This document shows positions 16,713 to 27,300 of a stretch of DNA of 46,904 nucleotides, piece by piece. Position 1 is the stretch's first letter; every line of letters begins with the position of its first letter. Position numbers and translations under genes: made by a program. This stretch comes from Deltaproteobacteria bacterium (GTDB lineage Bacteria; JAMCPX01). The stretch spans positions 1 to 46,904 of the forward strand of contig JAMCPX010000021.1 of assembly GCA_023382265.1 (NCBI GenBank), read 5' to 3'. The notes beneath the pieces are model-generated. The model was not told the origin of the DNA. It was given only the letters and a program-made list of their open reading frames with translations, and ran no database searches.

Positions 16713-17936
16713 CTAATGTACAAGCTGATTCATTTCAAATATCGGTACCAGCACCGATAGTATTATGAATAGCACTATACTTGCCATCATTAATATCAGT
16801 ATAGGCTCAAGTAAGGCTGTTAAAGCACTAACCGCTGTTGTTACATTATCTTCGTAAGTGCTTGCCACTTTTTCAAGCATGCCTTCAAGCTCACCGCTCT
16901 GCTCTCCCACCGTGATCATTCTTGTCACCATAGGCGGGAATACGCCGCTTGCCTTTAAAGGAGCCGCGATAGTAGAACCTTCGACTATCGCTACTTTTGC
17001 CTTTTCTATTGCCTCTTCAATAATCGTATTATTTACAATAGTTTTTACGATATCCATTGCTTTAACAACAGGTACCCCGCTCTTTAAAAGAGTGGACAGC
17101 GTCCTTGCAAATCTAGCAACTATCGTCATTCTTATGAGTTTACCAAAGACAGGCATATTAAACAACATGGACTCAAATTTTCTTTTGCCTCTATCCGTTC
17201 TTATATACCATCTAACAATATAAAAAATTCCTATCAGCATCAGCAAGAACAAATACCAATAAGAATTCAAAGTATTACTTATAAAGATAAGCACTCTTGT
17301 AAAAAGTGGGAGGGTTTGATGTACATCTCTAAAAAGCATTGACACCTTTGGTATAACGAATGTCATCAATGCTATAACAACAATTGTTGCAAGAGATACC
17401 ATAATCGCAGGATAAACCATTGTTGCAATTATTTTATATTTTAATTTTACCTGATTTTCAATATAATCTGCAAGCCTCTGCAGGACAATATCAAGGGCAC
17501 CGCTTGATTCACCCGCAGCAACCATATTTATATAAAACTCGGGGAAAACCTTTGGAGCAACCTTAAGTGCATCAGCAAGAGAGCTGCCTTCATTTATCTT
17601 TGACTTAACATTACTGAGAACTTTTTTTAATTTTATATTATCCATCTGTTCTACAAGTGCTTCAATGGAATCTATAAGTGTAAGCCCTGCACTGAGAAGG
17701 CTTGCAAGCTGCCTTGTAGCAATAGCAACTTCCTGCTGCTTTATCCTTGTTAAAAGATCGGAGATGCTGCTCTGAGACGCGGTTTCCGATGCATGTTCTA
17801 TCTCCTGTTTAAAATCAGTTGCATATATTCCGCTCTCCTTAAGTTTAATTCTTGCTGCACGCTGGCTGTCAGCCTCTATAATACCTTTTATTGTTTTCCC
17901 CTTGGAAGAAAAACCTTTATACTCGAATACGGGCAT
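16713..17936 (-). CDS. gspF: Type II secretion inner-membrane platform protein GspF
   Basis: Polytopic platform protein of 407 residues, the usual length. It has two tandem T2SSF domains (about 70-195 and 275-400) with the conserved QLASLLSAGLTLIDSIEALV and RTLSTLLKSGVPVVKAMDIV. Membrane segments lie near 170-190, 220-240 and 375-398. The N-terminal PVFEYKGFSSKGKTIKG is standard. Its TAG stop overlaps the AGGAGG of gspG. It couples the GspE motor to pseudopilus growth. Confidence 0.95.
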   Translation of the reverse strand: MPVFEYKGFSSKGKTIKGIIEADSQRAARIKLKESGIYATDFKQEIEHASETASQSSISDLLTRIKQQEVAIATRQLASLLSAGLTLIDSIEALVEQMDNIKLKKVLSNVKSKINEGSSLADALKVAPKVFPEFYINMVAAGESSGALDIVLQRLADYIENQVKLKYKIIATMVYPAIMVSLATIVVIALMTFVIPKVSMLFRDVHQTLPLFTRVLIFISNTLNSYWYLFLLMLIGIFYIVRWYIRTDRGKRKFESMLFNMPVFGKLIRMTIVARFARTLSTLLKSGVPVVKAMDIVKTIVNNTIIEEAIEKAKVAIVEGSTIAAPLKASGVFPPMVTRMITVGEQSGELEGMLEKVASTYEDNVTTAVSALTALLEPILILMMASIVLFIILSVLVPIFEMNQLVH

Positions 17937-17940
17937 AGAT

Positions 17941-19659
17941 TTAAACGACCTCTGTTACCTCTTCCTGTGTAACCCTCAGAACCTCTTGAATGCTGGTTGT
18001 CCCTTCAATCACCTTTCTTGCTCCATCCTGTTTAAGTGTTGTCATTCCCTTTTTAATGGCTTCACGTTTTATTGTGGAAGAGTCTATACCTTTTGTGATC
18101 ATTGAACGAAGTTCTTCATCAACAAGCATAATTTCATAAATGCCTGTCCTGCCTCTATAACCTGTATTTACACAGTTATTGCACCCTTCCCCTTTATATA
18201 TAATGCCGTCTTGTAACTGAGCCGCTTTTATGCCAATCTCTAATAATTCGTCATTATCCGGTTTATATGCTGTTTTGCAATCAGGACATATTGTCCTTAC
18301 AAGCCTCTGCGCTATAATTGCAACAACAGATGAAGATACAAGGAATGGCTCAACACCTATATCTACAAGCCTTGTAATCCCTCCTGCTGCATCATTTGTG
18401 TGCAACGTTGAAAACACAAGATGACCTGTTAAGGAGGCCTGTACTGCAATTTCTGCCGTTTCTTTATCTCTTATTTCACCAACAAGCACTACATCAGGGT
18501 CCTGCCTTAGAATGGATCTTAGTCCGTTGGCAAATGTAAGCTCTATTTTTGGGTTCACCTGTATCTGGCCGATACCTTTTATTTGATATTCCACAGGATC
18601 CTCTATTGTAAGTATGTTAAGTTCTGAAGAATTAAGTGTTGATAAAACAGAATAAAGAGTTGTTGTTTTTCCACTGCCCGTTGGACCTGTTACCAGTATG
18701 ATTCCGCTTGTTCTTTTTATAAGCTGTTTGAGTAAATGCAGCTTCTCTTCACTCAGGCCTATACTGTTAAGACCTATGAGGACGCTTGACCGATCAAGCA
18801 GCCTTAACACAGCCCGCTCTCCAAATGACGTAGGGATAATAGATGCCCTGATATCTATGTCCTTACCGGACATCTTTATTCTTATTCTTCCGTCCTGTGG
18901 CAGCCTTTTTTCAGCAATGTTCATACCCGCCATTATTTTAACCCTTGAGAGTATGCTCGATTGAAAACGCTTCGGCGGCTTTATAACCTCGTAAAGTATA
19001 CCGTCTATCCTATACCGGATGACTATCTCAGTCTCATAAGGTTCTATATGTATATCGCTTGCCCTTTTTTTTATAGCCTCGTACAGGAGCGAGTTTATCA
19101 ACCTTATAATAGGTGCTTCATCGGTTGAATCAATAAGGTCCTCAGGTTCATTCAGCTCAAGTGCGATATTGTCAAGGTTTGCATCCTCAAGTTCATCAAC
19201 CATCTGCTCCGTGCTCTCTTGTACCCTGTCATAGTACATGTTTACAGCGTTTATTATGTCGTGCTGGGAAACGATCACCGGAATAACGGGGGCATCGAGC
19301 AATAGCTCCGCATCATTTATACTTTCTATATTCGTGGGATCCGAAACAGCAAGTTTTACAAAACCGTCTACCCTTAAAATGGGTAAGATGGCAAATCGCC
19401 GTGATAAGGTTTTAGGAAACTTCTGGATAAGCTCTCTATCAATCTTGATACCTGAAAGATTCTGAATATATTCGATATCAAACTGTTTTGAAAGTGCCTT
19501 TAAGAGATCCGCTTCTTTTATATATTTAAATTTGGTTAACAGCAATTCCCCAAGCCTGCCGCCTTTTTCTTTTTGATAGGCAAGGACCTCTTCAAGCTGT
19601 TGTGATTCTATTACCTTATCTTCAAGAAGTATATCTCCTATAAGCTTTTTTTGCTTCAT
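17941..19659 (-). CDS. gspE: Type II secretion ATPase GspE
   Basis: Cytosolic hexameric ATPase that powers pseudopilus extension, 572 residues. The N-terminal MshEN-type domain (about 1-150, GDILLEDKVIESQQL) is followed by the N2 domain and the motor: Walker A GPTGSGKTT (325-333), Asp box LTIEDPVEYQ, Walker B RQDPDVVLVGEIRD and His box TGHLVFSTLHTNDA. A zinc-binding tetracysteine (CPDC and, about 35 residues later, CNNC) identifies the GspE/PilB group. The start ATG overlaps the gspD stop (ATGA), and gspF follows after 4 bp. Confidence 0.96.
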   Translation of the reverse strand: MKQKKLIGDILLEDKVIESQQLEEVLAYQKEKGGRLGELLLTKFKYIKEADLLKALSKQFDIEYIQNLSGIKIDRELIQKFPKTLSRRFAILPILRVDGFVKLAVSDPTNIESINDAELLLDAPVIPVIVSQHDIINAVNMYYDRVQESTEQMVDELEDANLDNIALELNEPEDLIDSTDEAPIIRLINSLLYEAIKKRASDIHIEPYETEIVIRYRIDGILYEVIKPPKRFQSSILSRVKIMAGMNIAEKRLPQDGRIRIKMSGKDIDIRASIIPTSFGERAVLRLLDRSSVLIGLNSIGLSEEKLHLLKQLIKRTSGIILVTGPTGSGKTTTLYSVLSTLNSSELNILTIEDPVEYQIKGIGQIQVNPKIELTFANGLRSILRQDPDVVLVGEIRDKETAEIAVQASLTGHLVFSTLHTNDAAGGITRLVDIGVEPFLVSSSVVAIIAQRLVRTICPDCKTAYKPDNDELLEIGIKAAQLQDGIIYKGEGCNNCVNTGYRGRTGIYEIMLVDEELRSMITKGIDSSTIKREAIKKGMTTLKQDGARKVIEGTTSIQEVLRVTQEEVTEVV

Positions 19660-22076
19660 GGTATTGTTGTTTCTGTTTGTTTTAATGCCCCCGCGGTAAA
19701 TGTAGTACCTGTGATAGGTTCGGTACCTGGTATTGATTTTTCTGTTCCCTTTATTGACGCTGGTTTTTTTTCTATAACTTGAGGCGGCATCGCAGTTGTT
19801 GCCGGTGTAAATTGTTCCACTTTTAAAGATTTATTGCTTTTTATCTCTTTGTTTACAGGCAGGATACCGGTGCCCGATGTAATAGCTGAAGTAGAAGTTG
19901 CACTTAATGCAGCACCACTTGTAAATGTCTCACCCGTTTCTTTAACACCCATTTGAGACGTTATCTCACCCTCCGGTGTTATGTAGGTTTCGCCTGTAAA
20001 CAAAAGTGGCGCAGGCTGTTGAACAGAAGCTGGAGATGAAGTATCTAAACCTTTAAACGCACTTTTGAATGGGCTGTTTTTAAGCTCGTATCCAAAGGTT
20101 TTTTTCTCAAACTCTTTTGACTGTGCTTCTTTCATCCTGTTTATAGCTGCTATGTCTGCCTGCCCTCTAACAATGTACGGCGTAAGAAAAATCATGAGAT
20201 CCGTCTTGTCTTTTGATTTATTTGAATATCTGAAAAGCCATCCTATTATTGGGATATCCCCGAGTAACGGGATTTTGCTTTCGCTTACACTTGATTGATC
20301 CTGGATCAAACCGCCTATAATTATAGTACTCCCGTTTTTTACAGTAACAACCGTTTCTTCGGATCTCTTTGACGTTGTTATACCATATGTATTTGTACTA
20401 AGTCCCTGCGGGGATGCAATAATTGCTGTTAGATCAAAATTTAGTTTTAATCTTACATAATCTCCTGCATTTATTTGGGGCGTGATTTTTAATTTTAAAC
20501 CTACATCCTGACGCTGTATGTACGTCTGCGAATAACCGCTGATCTGCCCTACAGCCTGCCCTGTTGGCACAGGCACATTTTCCCCAACCATGATCTCTGC
20601 GGCTTCATTGTCGGTTGCAAGGATATTTGGCGTAGAAAGTACGTTAGCTTCACTATCTGTTTGAAGTGCGTTCAGGAAAGAAACAATATTCGGATACGTT
20701 ACACCGTTTAGTGTAACGGTTCCTTCAACAACGCCCAACGATAATCCTGTCAATCCAAATGGACCAAGCGGGTTTGTTGTAGACGGTAATGTCGTCAAGC
20801 CTGCCCCCATATTACTGCCCGCACCCAACTGAGTACCGACTGCATTAAAATTTGGTAAAGCCAGCAAATCGACACCAAACTGATTTGCCCTGCTTAAAGA
20901 TAATTCAGCTATTATTGCCTGCACATAAACCTGCCGCCTGGCTATATCAAGTTTTCTTATTACACCCTTGATTGTCTGATAGTCTTTTGGTGTTGCTATA
21001 ATGATCAAAGAGTTTGTTGCAGGGTCTGCTGTAATCTTAACACCACCCTGAAACTGCGCAACTGCTGCACCCGCCTGCTGTGGATGTCCCGGCATGCCGG
21101 GCATAGCTGACGAGCCTCCGCCTGCAAGGCTTGCAAGAGTTGTTGCAAGCTCCTTGGCATTCGCATTTTTTAGATAATAAACGTGTATCTGTCCTTCACC
21201 GTTAACAGGTACATCGAGTTTTGCTATGAGCTGTTTTATGGATTCCAGCATATCGGTATTGGCTACGATGATCAGTGAATTCGTTCTATCATCATAAAGA
21301 ACCTTTATTTGCTGCTGAACCCCCCCTGGCTGTGCGGGCCTGAAGAAACCGGGAGACGGGGTTGTGGTTCCTGCAAATAGACTGGTTATGATATTTGAAA
21401 CACTTTGAGCAGTTGCATAGTGCAGTTTTATTACATCTATTGTCTGTTTGTATATATCCTTATCAAGGGCTTGAATAATTTTAAGCAGCCTGTCTATATT
21501 GGAAGCAGCATCAGTTATTATAAGTGTGTTTGTGGGATCATAAGTTTGTATGTTGCCAAAAGGTGAAAGAAACGGCCTTATGACGTTTGCCATGTCGCTT
21601 GACGTTATATAATGCATTGGTACAACCTGCGTTATATAGGCATCGCTTGTGTGCTCCGGTTTTCTGCCAAAGTATGTGCCTATCTCTGTTCCCTTTGCAT
21701 TGTTAAGCGGCACTATTTTCATTACATTGCCCGACCCAACCGTTGTTAAATTGTTTACCTGCAGTACCGATTCGAATATGCGCCAGACCTCTTCCAGCGT
21801 GACAGGTGTTGGTGAAATAATCGTCACTTTTCCGCTAACATTCTGGCTGAGTATAAAATCCTTCCCTGTAATTTTGCTTATTACCTTTATAAAATCCTTT
21901 ATATCAACATCATTAAAATCCATATTTATTCTTGCATTAACAGCCCTTACAGGTTTTTTTATATGTTTATTGATCGTTACAGATGTAATTGTTTCCCCAT
22001 CTTCCTTAGCCATAACAATCGATGGGGCAAGTAGCATTAAAAATACTGAAATGTATGATATGGTTCTTCTATTCAT
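19656..22076 (-). CDS. gspD: Type II secretion outer-membrane secretin GspD
   Basis: Secretin forming the outer-membrane channel, 806 residues. I place the start at 22076 (AGGTGG 4-5 bases upstream); an in-frame ATG at 22100 lies inside gspC. A signal peptide precedes the N0 domain (MDFNDVDIKDFIKVISKITG), three N-repeat domains (TDAASNIDRLLKII, DRTNSLIIVANT and DPATNSLIIIATP), and the secretin core with NVLSTPNILATDNEAAEIMV and VKNGSTIIIGGLI. VPLLGDIPIIG-type closure (SKIPLLGDIPIIGWLF) is present. A Thr/Ser-rich tail of about 120 residues after the core (TSGAALSATSTSAITSGTG) is longer than usual and might hold a pilotin-binding segment. Glycine/proline linkers in N3 are also Q/A-rich. Confidence 0.95.
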   Translation of the reverse strand: MNRRTISYISVFLMLLAPSIVMAKEDGETITSVTINKHIKKPVRAVNARINMDFNDVDIKDFIKVISKITGKDFILSQNVSGKVTIISPTPVTLEEVWRIFESVLQVNNLTTVGSGNVMKIVPLNNAKGTEIGTYFGRKPEHTSDAYITQVVPMHYITSSDMANVIRPFLSPFGNIQTYDPTNTLIITDAASNIDRLLKIIQALDKDIYKQTIDVIKLHYATAQSVSNIITSLFAGTTTPSPGFFRPAQPGGVQQQIKVLYDDRTNSLIIVANTDMLESIKQLIAKLDVPVNGEGQIHVYYLKNANAKELATTLASLAGGGSSAMPGMPGHPQQAGAAVAQFQGGVKITADPATNSLIIIATPKDYQTIKGVIRKLDIARRQVYVQAIIAELSLSRANQFGVDLLALPNFNAVGTQLGAGSNMGAGLTTLPSTTNPLGPFGLTGLSLGVVEGTVTLNGVTYPNIVSFLNALQTDSEANVLSTPNILATDNEAAEIMVGENVPVPTGQAVGQISGYSQTYIQRQDVGLKLKITPQINAGDYVRLKLNFDLTAIIASPQGLSTNTYGITTSKRSEETVVTVKNGSTIIIGGLIQDQSSVSESKIPLLGDIPIIGWLFRYSNKSKDKTDLMIFLTPYIVRGQADIAAINRMKEAQSKEFEKKTFGYELKNSPFKSAFKGLDTSSPASVQQPAPLLFTGETYITPEGEITSQMGVKETGETFTSGAALSATSTSAITSGTGILPVNKEIKSNKSLKVEQFTPATTAMPPQVIEKKPASIKGTEKSIPGTEPITGTTFTAGALKQTETTIP

Positions 22077-22086
22077 TCTTCCACCT

Positions 22087-22953
22087 TTATTGTACCGCAT
22101 AATTTAAATTCATCTGCTGTCCATTCCTATCAATAACAATATTAAAACGTCTTTCATTCTTTAACTGTTGAAATAGCTGTAACGCGCTTTCCGGTGTTGT
22201 CACCCTGATGCCATTAACACTATGTATAACATCTCCATTCTGTAAACCTATATTTGAATAAAGACTGCCGGGAGATATCGCAAATATCCTGTAGCCGTCA
22301 ATCTGGCCGCTTACAACATTAGGGACCACTCTTGCCTGTGTCAGCAGTTGTCCCATATTCTGAAGGTTGGACTGAAACTGGCTTTCAGGAATAGTGTAAC
22401 TATTCTGCGCTATCTGCTTTATACCCGTTCCAGAGCTACCGGCACTCCCGCCTCCTTCTAATGCTTTTCCTTTTGACATACTGATCTCTTCTTTAGCACC
22501 ATTATGCAATATGATCACCTTTTTTCTTTCTATTGATAGAATGATTGCACCATTTATATGATCTTTTACTCTATACACATTGATATCGGTACCCATCTGC
22601 ATAACCGCATACGCATACTCGGGTGAACCCGCAACCGTTCCAAGTAATTTTATACTCATGTTGGTTTTTGTTATGGGACCATTGGAATTGCTTATAAGTT
22701 CATCAAGCCCCTGTGCAGATGAATTAAAGATATTTCTTTCTACGATAGTCGTATAGTATGCTTGATCCTTTTTTATTGCTACCAGAGTGGCATTCGATCC
22801 ATTTCTTGATGAAGCCGGTTTTACCGATGGGATAATGAAAAGTCTTGTCCTGATATATGTTGATGTAAATGATGCCATTAGATATGCAAACATTAAAAGC
22901 AGAAACATATCAATGACCCATGAATATTTTTTAAATAGCTCTATATAGTTCAT
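22087..22953 (-). CDS. gspC: Type II secretion inner-membrane protein GspC
   Basis: Bitopic connector between inner-membrane platform and secretin, 288 residues. A cytosolic start (MNYIELFKKYSW), one membrane helix (about 13-33), and the HR domain (VERNIFNS and IKLLGTVAGSPEYAYAVMQ) are followed by a C-terminal PDZ domain (GYRIFAISPGSLYSNIGLQNG, DVIHSVNGIRV). It overlaps the end of hflX by 23 bp and precedes gspD by 10 bp. It opens the gsp gene set. Confidence 0.92.
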   Translation of the reverse strand: MNYIELFKKYSWVIDMFLLLMFAYLMASFTSTYIRTRLFIIPSVKPASSRNGSNATLVAIKKDQAYYTTIVERNIFNSSAQGLDELISNSNGPITKTNMSIKLLGTVAGSPEYAYAVMQMGTDINVYRVKDHINGAIILSIERKKVIILHNGAKEEISMSKGKALEGGGSAGSSGTGIKQIAQNSYTIPESQFQSNLQNMGQLLTQARVVPNVVSGQIDGYRIFAISPGSLYSNIGLQNGDVIHSVNGIRVTTPESALQLFQQLKNERRFNIVIDRNGQQMNLNYAVQ

Positions 22954-24067
22954 TATCTACCCGTCTAACCTGCTGTTTTGTGTTTATTAGAACTTTATGA
23001 ATCATGTCTTTAAGTAACTCTATTTCTATACCCTGTTTTGCAGAGATAGCTACGGCTCTATCATAACGTCCAACGACTGCTCTAACCGAAATATTATCTC
23101 TAATCATATCTGTTTTATTAAAAACATAAATAACCTGTTTATCTCCGGCTCCAATCTCGTATAGCACTTTTTCCACTTCTTCTATATCCTTTTCAAAGTC
23201 GGGTTTCGAAATATCTATAACGTGAAGAACGATATCAGCATTGACAACATCGTCCAGGGTTGTCTTAAATGCCTCTATAAGCTGCACAGGCAGGTTTTCT
23301 ATAAAGCCCACCGTATCATTAATAATTGCATAACTCTTATCTTTAAAATTAATCCTTCTTGCCACAGGATCAAGGGTCGTAAACAACTCATCGCTTGTCT
23401 GCATGTTTGATTTGGTAAGCGTATTTAAAAGTGTTGACTTACCGGCACTCGTATACCCAACCATAGCTACGGATGCTGTCCCGGAACTGCTGCGTTTTGC
23501 CTGTTGTGTTATCCTTTGCCTTTTAACAATATCTATCAGCCTTTTAATTCTTGTTAGTCGTTCTTTTATCCTTCTTTTGTCTATCTCAAGTTTTGTTTCA
23601 CCAGGGCCCCTCGTGCCGACACCGCCTCCTGTCTGAGACATAAGGACACCCCTTCCGGTAAGCCTTGGTAATAAATACCTTAACAGAGCCTGCTCAACCT
23701 CCAGTTTACCGTACTTTGAATGAGCCCTTCTTGCAAATATATCTATTATTAATCTCGATCTATCTATTATCCTGCTCTGTAGTATTGATTCTATATTTCT
23801 TTGTTGCGCAGGCGTCAGCTCTTTATCAAATACCACAACATTGGTGCCAAGCACAGCTATTATTCTGTTTAGTTCAAATAACTGCCCCTTACCGAGAAAG
23901 GTTGCATTATGGGGTGTGTTTATCTTCTTGACCTTTGTTTCTACGACCTCTCCGCCATCGGCATATATGAGTGCATTCAGCTCTCTAATACGTCTTTCCT
24001 TCATAGAATCACTCTCGGTCCCAGTTTGTATATGAACAGCCAGTACTGTTTCTTTTTGTATCGTCAA
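22931..24067 (-). CDS. hflX: Ribosome-associated GTPase HflX
   Basis: GTPase that splits or rescues stalled ribosomes, especially under stress, 378 residues. The N-terminal HflX domain includes NPHNATFLGKG-like TPHNATFLGKGQ and the glycine-rich SQTGGGVGTRGPGETKLE; the GTPase domain has G1 GYTSAGKS (204-211), G3 DTVGF and G4 NKTD. The start codon is TTG at 24067, overlapping the hfq TGA by 4 bp with AAGG upstream. hfq-hflX adjacency is conserved in many Gram-negatives. The 3' end overlaps gspC by 23 bp, so it seems co-transcribed with the secretion genes. Confidence 0.95.
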   Translation of the reverse strand: MTIQKETVLAVHIQTGTESDSMKERRIRELNALIYADGGEVVETKVKKINTPHNATFLGKGQLFELNRIIAVLGTNVVVFDKELTPAQQRNIESILQSRIIDRSRLIIDIFARRAHSKYGKLEVEQALLRYLLPRLTGRGVLMSQTGGGVGTRGPGETKLEIDKRRIKERLTRIKRLIDIVKRQRITQQAKRSSSGTASVAMVGYTSAGKSTLLNTLTKSNMQTSDELFTTLDPVARRINFKDKSYAIINDTVGFIENLPVQLIEAFKTTLDDVVNADIVLHVIDISKPDFEKDIEEVEKVLYEIGAGDKQVIYVFNKTDMIRDNISVRAVVGRYDRAVAISAKQGIEIELLKDMIHKVLINTKQQVRRVDNELYRAI

Positions 24068-24351
24068 ACGGTTGTCCTTTTTACGAGTATTATGCCGTGT
24101 TTATAAATAAGATATCTATCCGAGTTCTCAAGTATGATAGAATAGTTATCAAAACTCTGTATCTCTCCTTCTACAACTGTACCCGACACAAGTTCTATAG
24201 ACACCTTTGTCTTTTCTTTTCTTAACTGATTCAGAAATTGATCCTGAATATTTACAGCCTGACTCTTATGAGAATCATTATCTAATGATGATTTAATCAG
24301 CGTATTGTTTTGTTGTTTTATAAACTCGCCCATCTTGTTTTTTAATACCAT
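24064..24351 (-). CDS. hfq: RNA chaperone Hfq
   Basis: Sm-fold hexameric RNA chaperone that pairs small RNAs with mRNAs. I start at ATG 24351, which has GGAGG 4 bases upstream; an upstream in-frame ATG at 24396 overlaps dnaE. The 95-residue product has Sm1 (NIQDQFLNQLRKEKTKVSIE) with the conserved Gln and Asn-Gln of the proximal face, and Sm2 (YLIYKHGI, where YKHAI is usual). About 27 extra residues precede the Sm core, which is unusual because most Hfq proteins extend at the C-terminus. It lies 10 bp after dnaE and is coupled to hflX. Confidence 0.9.
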   Translation of the reverse strand: MVLKNKMGEFIKQQNNTLIKSSLDNDSHKSQAVNIQDQFLNQLRKEKTKVSIELVSGTVVEGEIQSFDNYSIILENSDRYLIYKHGIILVKRTTV

Positions 24352-24361
24352 ATATCCTCCG

Positions 24362-27300
24362 TTATTGCTTATTAAAATATATCTCAACTTCCCCAAGCAG
24401 ATTCTTTATTATACTGAATAATTCGGGATCAGGCTTTATTTTAAGGTAATCCGGTAACTCAATGACGTAAGCATTTTTACCATCCCGCATAAAATTAAGA
24501 TAAACCCTTGCGCTGCCTTTATACTCGCTCAAATAATTTTTTATTTCTCTAAGATGCTCATCTGAAACATTATCAAAATCAGCAGTAATGTATACTTCAT
24601 CTATGAGTTTTTGAGCAGCGCGATCAATTGTAAAGATCTCTTCTGCTATAATTTTTACTACTTTGGTTGGTTCGGTACTCTCATCTTCCTCTCCTCCGTC
24701 ATAACCTTCTTCCTCAACTTTTACGTTACCTTTTACAATAACGGGTTTATTCTCTTTTATTGTATCCTTTACGTTTGTAAAAATGCTGGAGAAAATGATA
24801 ACCTCTACAGAGTTTTCATCGTCCGATAGTGTTATAAAAGCCATCGGCCTGCCTGTTTTCTTTTCTTTTATCTCCCTGATAGTCGTGATCATGCCGCTTA
24901 CCTTAACAGACCTGCCATCCATATCAACGAGCGAACTGATCTCTGTATCGGAATAAGCCTTAATCTCATCTCTGTACTTTTTTAGAGGTGTCCCGGATAT
25001 GTACGTATCCAGCAGCTCTTTTTCATAACCGAGCTTTTCAAGTTCATCCCATTCGGCTTCGCCGTGGCCGTTAGATTTGTCAGGTATAGTGTCCAATTCA
25101 AAAAGCTGGTTTTGAGCCTGCATGGAGTTCATTTTTCCTGCCATTATATATAAATCCTCCATACTTTTGAAAAGCGACGCCCTGGTTTTTCCTGTAAAAT
25201 CAAAAGAGCCTGCCTTGATAAGACTTTCTACTACCTTTCTGTTTACCTTAGACAAATCCACCTTCGTTAGAAAATTCCACAGCGAAGCAAATCCGCCTGC
25301 CTCACGGGCCTGCAATATTGCATCAATGGCCGTCTCTCCAACATTCTTTATGGCCATTAATCCGAATCTTATACTGTTCCCCTCTATTGTAAAATCCTTC
25401 ATTGATCTGTTCACGTCCGGTAATGTTATGTCTATGCCGAGCTTCTTACAGTATGCGATATAACGGGCAAGGTTCGAGGTCTTATGGGACTTATTCTTAG
25501 CCTCATTTGACAGCACCGCTGTCATGTATTCGATTGTATAGTACGTCTTGAGATAAGCTGTCCATACGGCAACAAGTCCATATGCCGCACTGTGAGATTT
25601 ATTAAATGCATATTCTGCGAATCGTTTTAGCTGATCGAAGAGTGATTCTGCTCCCGTCTTTTTCATCCCGTTGGCAACAGCACCATGTACAAATTTTTCG
25701 TGAAGCTTCGGCATGTTTTCTTCTTCCTTTTTGGCGATAACTTTACGTACATAATCTGCTTCCTCAGGTGAAAAACCGGCGATCTCGATGGCTATCCTCA
25801 TAACCTGTTCCTGATAAAGAATGACCCCATAGGTTTCCTTCAATATTTCGTTCAGTACGGGGAATCTGCTTGCGACAATTCCTTTCTCCTTGTTTCTTGC
25901 AAACTCGTCTATCCATGCCATTGGCCCAGGCCTGAATATTGCAACCACGGCAATTATATCATCGATTCTTGACGGTTTAATTTTTTTCAGTGTTTCCTGC
26001 ATGCCGGAACTCTCAAGTTGAAACAGTGCAACCCCGTCCCCTTTTTGCATTGATTCATATATCTTAGGGTCATTGAGATCTATTATTGTAAGATCTATAT
26101 CCTGGTTTCTGTATTGTTTGATCAGTTCCTTTGTTTTCTGGATGATCGTGATCATCGCCAGTGACAGGAGATCAAACTTGATAAGCCCTATCTTCTCTAC
26201 ATATTCTCCTTCAAACCCCGTAACAATTTTATCGTTCTTATCCTTATAAATGGGCAAATAATCGGACAGCGGCATATCGGCGATCACAACACCGCTCGCA
26301 TGAATAGATTTATCCCTTATAAGTCCTTCAAGCTTTAAAGCTATGTTTATCATCTCTTTTATCTTTTCATCCTTCTGGCTGAGTTCCTGGATCTCATGTA
26401 TAGTTTTTATTGCATCCTTAAGCGCCATTTTCTCGGGTATTATCTTCGTTATACCATCAACCACATTATAAGGGATATCAAGTACCCTGCCCGCATCCTT
26501 TACAACAGCCCTTGATTGCAGGGTATGAAAGGTGGTGATCTGTGCCACTTTCTCTGAACCGTACTTTTCTTTTAAATAATCGATCAGCCTGTCTTTATTT
26601 TCTGCACATATATCAATATCTATATCGGGCAGACTTATCCGGTTTTTGTTAAGAAATCTTTCAAAGTATAATCCATATTTTATGGGATCTATCTTTGTTA
26701 TTCCTATGGCGTAAGCTACAAGGCTCCCAACCGCTGAGCCTCTGCCGGGGCCTATTGGAATGGCATGTTTATTTGCATAATCAATAATATCCATTACTAT
26801 CAAAAAGTAGCTTGAGAAGTGCGTTTGCTTGATAGCTCCAAGTTCATTCTCGAGCCTCTCACGGTATTGCTGTTCTTTTGCCTTTATGTACGGATATTTC
26901 TTAGCAAGTTCCTCAAAACTATTGTATGTAAATTGTGTGAGCAGGTTATCATAGTTTTCGTTACCTCCAAAAGAGATCACGGGAAAATGGAATTTCCCGA
27001 GTTCTATCTCAAGGTTACATCTGTTCGCAATCTCCCATGTAGCCTCAAGCGCCTCAGGATGGTTTACGAACGCCTTTGCCATCTCTTCATGTGTTTTCAG
27101 GTAAAGCTCCTGCGTTGAAAACTTAAGCCTGTCCCTATCGGAAAACTTCTTTTTTGTTTGAATACAGAGGAGCACATCATGCGCCTTTGCATCCTCCATA
27201 TCAAGGTAATGAACATCGTTTGTTGCAACGAGCGGTATGTGAAGGTCTTTTGATAAGTTATAAATCAGGTTGTTCACAATTGCCTGTTCTTGTATACCGT

